A DNA stretch of 64,000 bases, from the NCBI GenBank assembly GCA_039654915.1, contig CM077600.1, positions 44,748,492 through 44,812,491 on the forward strand, read 5' to 3'. The notes beneath the pieces were generated by a model. That model was not told where the DNA came from. It searched no databases and saw only the letters and a program-made list of their open reading frames with translations. A program made the position numbers and the translations under genes. Origin of the DNA: Aquilaria yunnanensis. Lineage: Eukaryota > Streptophyta > Magnoliopsida > Malvales > Thymelaeaceae. The number at the start of each line of letters is the position of its first letter. Position 1 is the stretch's first letter. Shown here in pieces: positions 57,366 through 64,000 of this stretch.

Positions 57366-60060
57366 CTATGATTTTCGCTGATGTTGTCGCATCTTCTTCG
57401 CCTTTACAAGGAGCTCCGCAAAAAGGAGCTCGTTCCATGCATCTGGCACGCCAGGAAGGCACCAGTGGCTGCAGTCCTGGAACCCTAGAGGCGATTTCCT
57501 TTCTTCATCGGTTAGGTCACGCTTTCTGTATACTGAAGGGTGAGCGTCCTTTCTGAAGTCTGTTAATCTGCTTATGTTAAGATAGGTGACATGAGTCTTC
57601 ATTCCCCTCAACACCTTCTCAAGCACCAGCATCTTCGACGGATATGGGGTTAGATATTTCTCATTCTTGATAGGCTCAGTCTCGCTATCACATGCCCCAC
57701 CGGAGTTCCATTGTCCACCACTGCACAAAACCAGAAGCCATTAGCTGAAACTTTGAACTTGAACACTATAGAAATTACTTCACTTCCTTGTTACGCCCAT
57801 GTGGTTTGGAGACTTTATGAATCAAGCAAATACAGTATTGGAATAATTTTGGGTTGCCAGTGATACAATAGAGTAGTAAATAGTAATAAGAAGCACGCAA
57901 ATGAGCTCTATTTCAAATCAAATGATTCCATTCTCAAGTTTACCTGAAATGGGTGACAGAATAACCCCTGAAGAAGACCATGGACTTCAATGGATTCACA
58001 TTAGCATCAACCCACCTGGCCCATGTTGTCAATGCCTTACGAAATGCCTCTAAGACATTCAAATCACCATAAACATGACTGCCTTCTTGGTAATAATCCT
58101 TTCTGCAGTTTCCATTGTTGTGTAAGTTTATGTGAAGGTTCAATGAAACAATCAAGAAATAGGTGCAAGAACCAAGATAAGTGCTAAAATCTCATGGATA
58201 GATTGCATCAAGCTAGCTACCCTTTTGAAGTCTTCTCATGAGTCCACCAATGCCCAGTGTTGAAGATGATGATATCTGCCGCTCTGTATTGATCAGATGA
58301 CTTCCCCACAAGATCAAGCCTAAGTGTTTCCTTCTTTGTTCCATTATTGTCTGACACCTCCCATTCTCGAACCAAGAAGGGAGACACAAAGAACTCGATT
58401 GTACAATCATAATCCTACAACGATACAACAATTCAAACTTATTCCAAATCAAGATCCCTTAATCTTCACTTATCACATGAAAGATGATGAATGAATCAAC
58501 TTAAAACAGTTGGCAATGAGAAGAAGAAAATGACCTACTTTGAATACAAATGAGTAAGAAACTTCTCCCCGAAAATAGCTTCTTCCATTGGCTTCGTAAA
58601 CATTTTTGGGATCTTTTGCGGCACCTCTCAGAACGCAAACCAGAGATTCCCACATATTCCTGTTCAAGGAATCACCAACGAAGACTAGCCGCTTCCCTCT
58701 CAACAGCTCCAACATATATGCCCCATTCAGCCTGGATCATAAAATTCATTTAACTTGGAGCTACAAATAGCTAAATCTCATCAATACGTAGCTAGCTAAA
58801 CTTCTGCGTTTCAGTAAAAAATTAACTTCATAAAACCTATTTTCAGGGGCAAGTTGGTGGGTTTTCTTGATTCAAATATAGGAACAATGAAACCGTCTTG
58901 ACCAATAATTCACCAGATACTTTGACTAATAAACAAATCAATTAAAGAGTATTGCCCACAAAAGGCATAGCCCTCATATACCTGGGCAAAGTGCAGGCTT
59001 TAGGCTTCCACTTGTACTTCTGATATTCTGTATCAGGCCTTCCATTGAGAATACAACTAAACTGTTCATCGATGAATGAACACGAGCCGGGTTTGTACAG
59101 AGGATACGTCTCATCCTTCACCCAGTTCCCATCGAACAAATCACAATTCATCAAGGACTGGACCAGATTCTCGATGCCCTGTTTCGCCGACCGACCAGAA
59201 ACAGTCGCACTTTGTTGTTTTGTTCCATCACTACGTCCAGCGGTCAGAGAGGCCGTGTTATTTGACAAAACCCCTTTTTCCACCGCGTCCTTTTCCGCCG
59301 TCCCCGTCTTCTGGGGAGAACTCACCGTCACCGGTGCCTTTTGTGCAGCAACAGCGGCCTGATTTGTGTTCGAAGCTTGAGCTTTATCAGATTTCTCTTT
59401 ACTAAGCGATTTTTTACTGGCATCGACGACAACTTGGGTGCCGCTTCCGGAGACAGTAGTTTTGTTTTTAGAACTGGCTAGTTCCGTAACTGCAATTGGA
59501 GGTTGAACTTTGGTGCCGGCTGGAGTTGGACTTGGCAGGTTGGTGTCGTTTTTGGAACTGAGTGGTAGTTCCTTAGGAGTGCCAGGCGGCTGAAATTGGG
59601 TATTATTCGAACTGGGCAGCTGTGAAGTTGTAACAATGGATTGAGAGGTGGAATTTCCGAAAATGGATTGATTATTTCCATCAGATCTGGAAGAATTTGT
59701 AGAAGCAGAGAGATATGAAGTAAGATTGTGCACTTGTTTCTGTTTCTGAAAGGAAGGGGAGGATGAGGAAGAAGAATTGGGGAAAAAGTAAGAGAAAACG
59801 GAAGAGAATTGCGATCCATGTGAATCAGTGGAAGGAGAAGAAGCGGAGAAAGATGCAGAGAAGATGTTGGTGAACCAGGGAGCGGAGGAGTTAGAGGAAG
59901 GACTGAAGGCTAAGAAGACAGTGACTGCAACGAAAGCGAGCATAAAGCCATAGGCGAATGCGATGGTGGTTCGTCGGGTCTTCACAAGGGAGAGGAGGCT
60001 CTTGAGGTCGGCGGCGAGGGTTCCGGTGTGGAGGGGGAGGTGCTTGGAGGCGTCAGCCAT
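57366..60060 (-). CDS. TBR: TRICHOME BIREFRINGENCE (TBR/TBL family) Golgi wall-polymer acetyltransferase-type protein
   Basis: Five exons on the minus strand: 60060-58982, 58731-58539, 58414-58221, 58102-57944, 57720-57366; 1980 bp, 659 residues. A single N-terminal membrane helix (about 31-52) after KTRR gives a type II Golgi topology. A long Ser/Thr/Asn-rich stem (about 55-300) is followed by the PMR5N/TBL domain with six or more cysteines (C306-R360), then the catalytic VGDS motif (G379-D380-S381) and DCSHWCLPG with the DxxH pair (D624, H627). TBL proteins are wall polysaccharide O-acetyltransferases; TBR itself is linked to cellulose and pectin in trichomes and secondary walls, and its exact reaction is debated. 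The long stem and the KTRRT start fit TBR rather than shorter TBLs. The gene appears intact. Confidence 0.94.
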
Positions 60061-60370
60061 GGAAGATGGTGGCGCTGCTTCTCCTTCTTCTCCTGAGTTT
60101 CTACCTTCGCCGGGAAGTGGAAAGAACGAGAATGGGCGGCAGAGAGATCAATGGATGTAGGGCAAGAATTGGGGGAATTCTGAAACGAGTCGTGTGTAGT
60201 GAGACTTGCCTGCAGTGAGATAAGAGACGGTGGTAGTAGTTAACTGTAAATAAGGTGTGTGGGAGAGATATTGGGGATGGCGAGACTTAAGAGAGAGAAT
60301 GGTTGCGAAGTGAAGTCTATTTGCAGTTGGACAGATGGAAGAGGTCAAATAGTTTATATGTGTTTGAGAA
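60061..60370 (-). promoter_or_regulatory. Leader and core promoter of the TBR gene
   Basis: On the minus strand CATATAAACTATTTG (near 60346-60360) is a TATA-box candidate, placing the start near 60320 and giving a leader of about 260 bases. A short open frame in the leader (60148-60348) could be upstream-reading but has no support as a gene. Confidence 0.45.
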
Positions 60371-60676
60371 TAGGGGCACGGTTCTTAGCATAATGACAAT
60401 CATGCCACTCCGTTTTCGGAACAGAATTTAGTGGATGAAGGGAAGGCAATAATAACCTAGCCACGGCACGGTGCATTAAGTGCATGTGCACCCCAATACA
60501 ACTTATATTATTGTATTATTTATAAAAATGCATTATGCTTAAACTCACATTGTTTTTGAAATTATCAGCATTTTATAAAATATTAAATTCTTATGAAGGA
60601 ACAAATATTTATTACTGAAAGTAATTAACATCAATTAGTATGTGGGAGATAACAATGATAGAATCTAGAGAACAAA
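60371..60676. other. Upstream DNA of the TBR gene
   Basis: AT-rich; no gene or clear regulatory motif. Confidence 0.5.
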
Positions 60677-60974
60677 TACTCCATCCGTCCCAATTTACTT
60701 CAAACGTATTTTTTTTTTTAAGTCTCAAAAAGGTTGAAACGTTTCCTCTTTTGGAAAGTTTAAACAATTAAATAATCCTTTTACACGAAACACAATAAAC
60801 ACTCTTTTTTTTAATCTCCACTCAACCTCTCACTGCACAAAAAAAAAAAAAAAAAAAAATTCCTTTTTTAATCATTATTTAAACTTTTACTACATAAAAA
60901 ATTAACACAAATTACATACGCCTTAATCTCCGTGCCCAGTCAAATGTTTCAATTAATTTGGGACGGAGGTAGTA
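60677..60974. repeat. Stowaway-like MITE
   Basis: 298 bp from TA-CTCCATCCGTCCCAATTT to AAATTGGGACGG-type ends closing in GGACGGAGGTAG-TA. The reverse complement of the right end matches the left end at about 20 of 24 positions, bounded by TA at both ends. Contains a long A run and no ORF. It lies about 320 bp upstream of the TBR TATA candidate. Confidence 0.8.
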
Positions 60975-61339
60975 TTATTTACTTACAAATACATAAACAA
61001 GCACAAACACCATTAGTAACCTACCAAATACAAGATGATCACTGCCTTTAGAATATTTCTTGTTAAGTGAACAATATTTTATGAAATAACAAACTTGTAT
61101 AAATAAAATTATATTTCTTACTCAAAGAAATAATATTATAATGAAACAACTACTGTTATAAGATGACAACAACTATTTGTAAATGAACAACAATGGTTAT
61201 AAACTAGCATTTGATATGTAGGGAACACCATTTGGGGCACAAAATAACAGTAATTAGTATGTGAAAACAACAATGACAAAATATAGAGAATGATGTTGTT
61301 TGTGTCTGTGTAGTAGCATTTTCTAATATTTACTAAAGC

Positions 61340-61880
61340 TGTCAGTTTTTTCATTTAGTCGAACCTGTTGTTCATTTTATTTTAGTTATATTGTTCATTT
61401 AGTTGATATTATTGCTCCAACTTGAGATTGAAGTTCTTTTAGTTGATGTTGTTGTTCATCGACCACTATTGTTCATTTGGTCCACGTTGTTGTTCATTTA
61501 GTCGGGTTTGTTGTTCCAATGTACAATTCATTCATTTTAGTTTATATTGTTGTTATTTTAGCTAATCTTGTTGTTTCCTTTATAAATTTTATTTTGTTGA
61601 TGTGGGCCATGTGGCCAACATTACTGCTATTTTCAATCGAGATTGATGTTCCATTCATAAATCTTATTTTCTGATATTGTTGTTCTTTAATGAATACCAT
61701 TGATCAATTCATTATTGTAACACCGTTTTCATTTGGTCAATATTATTATTCTTTTTGCTCCAAATTGTTATTCATTCAGTTGAGTTTGCTATTCCATTTA
61801 TAACTTCTGCATGTAGCTAAGATTATTGCTCACGTTACTTCAGAATGTTGTTCATTCAATCGAGTTTGTTGTTCTATTTA
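61340..61880. repeat. Irregular repeats with GTTGTTCATTTAGT core
   Basis: At least ten degenerate copies of TTGTTCATTTAGTyGA or TTGTTCCATTTAT at intervals of about 25-40 bp. No reading frame is maintained. Confidence 0.65.
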
Positions 61881-62978
61881 TATTTCCTATAATTTGCAAA
61901 CCAAATCTAAATAACATATATGAACATAAAAAGCAAACAATGAATTCTAAACCAAATCTAAGCAAAAGAAGTAAGATTCAGAACATATTTGAACTAGATA
62001 AAAACAACAAATTTGGAAAATGAACCAGATTGAAAATACTAAAAACCACGGAAATATTAAAATCCTAAACATATTTGAACTAGACAAAAATAAAAAATTA
62101 GATCAAAGCACAAATTGCGAACACAAATCTAAGCAAAGGAAGCAAGAATCATAACAAAACATGAGTTACAAACCCAGATCTATAAGAAAAAATTAAAACA
62201 AAGGATGAATGTTGAACATAGATCTAAGTAAAAAGAAGTAAGAACAAATCTCGGACAATAGGTGTCACAGGCCTTTACCCATAATCCTATCTAAGTCATA
62301 TAGGATCCCATAAACCTTACACTAATTTAGTGCAAAGCCTACGTAAATTGCTCCTTAGTGCGCCTGCTAATTAATTAAATTCTTAATTTATTGCTATTTT
62401 ATACTACGTCTTATTATGGCTGTAAGTCAATGACCATAAAAATAACATATATTGATACAACTGGCCAGCATTTCAAAATATGCATTCATATAAAACTTAT
62501 TGTTCTGCACTGTGAATCCATATAAGCTATCAAGAAACATAACCAATAGTTTTATAGCATTTACCAAAGGCATAAGTTTCACACACATATATACATCATA
62601 CACAAAAGTACCATACATATGCTGCAACTGAGAATTTTGGGATCCAATCCCACTTGAGCTACATTGCCAAAATGGATCAGTATCCCCTATTTATTGCCTC
62701 TATACAATAAAGGTCAGTAAGTTATTATTCTAGTAATTAGGAACCTGCAAGAAAGAAACTTTATGAAAATGTACAATAGTAATTAACTTCTGCACACCTG
62801 GTATCCAAAATACTAACAACCAATTCTTTTATTGGTTATTAGCTCCTGGTCCACCAGTATCTGCACACAAAATATATAAGGGATGTAAGAACTAAAAGTT
62901 CCCAGTAAGATTTATAACCTGTAGGAAAAACAACTATATAGGACCGCACATATTATCCATTAGGATGTCAATATATGC

Positions 62979-63075
62979 CTAATGAACTTGAGCTCAAATC
63001 ATAATACTAGAAACTTGTATTGGCCTAGTGAACTTGAGCTCAAATCATAGTACTAGAAACTTGTATTATTGGCTA
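62979..63075. repeat. Tandem duplication of about 48 bp
   Basis: Two copies of CCTAxTGAACTTGAGCTCAA with following TCATArTACTAGAAACTTGT, nearly identical. Confidence 0.9.
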
Positions 63076-64000
63076 ATAATTATAGGAATAATTAATTCCC
63101 ACAATTCCTTTACATATTTATTCTACAATTGACAAGTTCAACTTGTCCATACAAACACTGCTTTTAAAGCATCTTAGTATTTGCTAATATCCCTTATTTT
63201 ATGCATAGGAATTGACTATTAGCTTATTTAGTGCATATGTTAATGTTAACATTGTAAAGTTTTGTGAGTGGTTAAAGACACATTCCCTTCTTAGGTCCAT
63301 CCACGCCTTAGCTCATCATGGTGAACTTCGGTTTCTTAGGTTCCTAACCCATCATACTTACCATAACTAGACTTCAAGGTCATTGTTGCATGCACACACA
63401 AGCTCACCTATATGCACATTTACATTTCATATGAGCTTTATAGTTTGGTGTTCTACCAAACTCAACCATATAAGCTTTTTAAATAACCGTCAATACCCAA
63501 ATTATATGCTTGTTACATTTATCAATAATTCGGCAACTTGATATATTTAACACATAAGCACACAAATTAAATAACCCTTACCTTAGATAACTTAGTTTGC
63601 AAGCTTCAAGTACTTAGCTTTTTGTCTCGGTTTCAACCAAAACTTATGTCCTCTTTTAGTAACTTATGTCCAACACCTATATTAATCATTTTAAGCACAA
63701 TTTATCATTTTTAACAATTGAAAACAACCCCTGAAATAACCACCAACAACCCAGAATTTTCTCTCTCCGGTTTGCCTATCTTGTGATTTTTTACACTTTT
63801 AATACCATAAACGTAGCCCAAATCTTGCTCTCTTATTTATTATGCCTTATATACTAGTGTATAAGAAAAATTATAACAACCAACAGCCACCAAAATCACT
63901 GGAATAACACAGTTTATTCTGAGAAGTAACCACAATTACAACAGCCATAAAACTTCACTAATACACATTCATGGCTTTCATTGGTAATTCACTTCCAAAT

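Larger units (their letters stand above)
60975..64000. other. Intergenic DNA to the end of the window
   Basis: No supported gene. Repeated short motifs at 61340-61880 and a small tandem duplication at 62979-63075 are listed separately. The rest is AT-rich. Confidence 0.55.

Noticed and set aside
59045..59405. Plus-strand frames of about 105-109 codons opposite TBR exon 1
   Set aside because: They are shadows of the Ser/Thr-rich stem of TBR; no family features.

Overview
The window looks like nuclear DNA of a eudicot plant: three spliced or intronless plant genes are scattered among long AT-rich stretches filled with transposable elements. The supporting signs are GT-AG introns, plant-only gene families, an Athila-type Ty3/gypsy retrotransposon, CACTA-, Mutator- and Stowaway-like elements, and degenerate plant telomere-type (TTTAGGG) repeats. 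The species cannot be named from the sequence.

Layout. 1-10374: one large Athila-type LTR retrotransposon on the minus strand (5' LTR, tRNA-Asp primer site, gag, pol, and a third ORF in the env-like position); its far end lies outside the window. 10400-19615: a tandem duplication of a non-coding segment of about 1.8 kb. The second copy has been split into three pieces by two insertions; the larger one contains a mariner-like element that itself contains a probable solo LTR. 19723-20179: a MITE-like repeat whose sister copy is at 54175-54627. 20470-22690: a RING-HC E3 ligase gene. 22700-49380: a gene-poor region holding a TIR element with a minisatellite, a LINE remnant, a 31-bp tandem array, a CACTA-like element loaded with telomere-like repeats, a Pack-MULE-like element carrying a broken receptor-kinase fragment, and other TIR remnants. 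49380-60360: two well-formed genes placed tail to tail, an HD-ZIP II transcription factor (HAT14-type) and a TRICHOME BIREFRINGENCE (TBR)-type Golgi acetyltransferase-family gene. A tRNA-Ala(AGC) gene lies antisense inside intron 2 of the HD-ZIP gene. 60677-64000: a Stowaway-like MITE and AT-rich repeat-bearing DNA.

The three host genes do not form a pathway in any obvious sense. From memory, however, the Arabidopsis counterparts of the last two are neighbours (TBR At5g06700, HAT14 At5g06710), so the pair is probably a conserved microsyntenic block that has been spread apart here by repeats. Exon borders were derived by hand; each multi-exon gene gives a coding length divisible by three. Element boundaries and family names for repeats rest on terminal repeats and target duplications read by eye, and are less certain than the genes.
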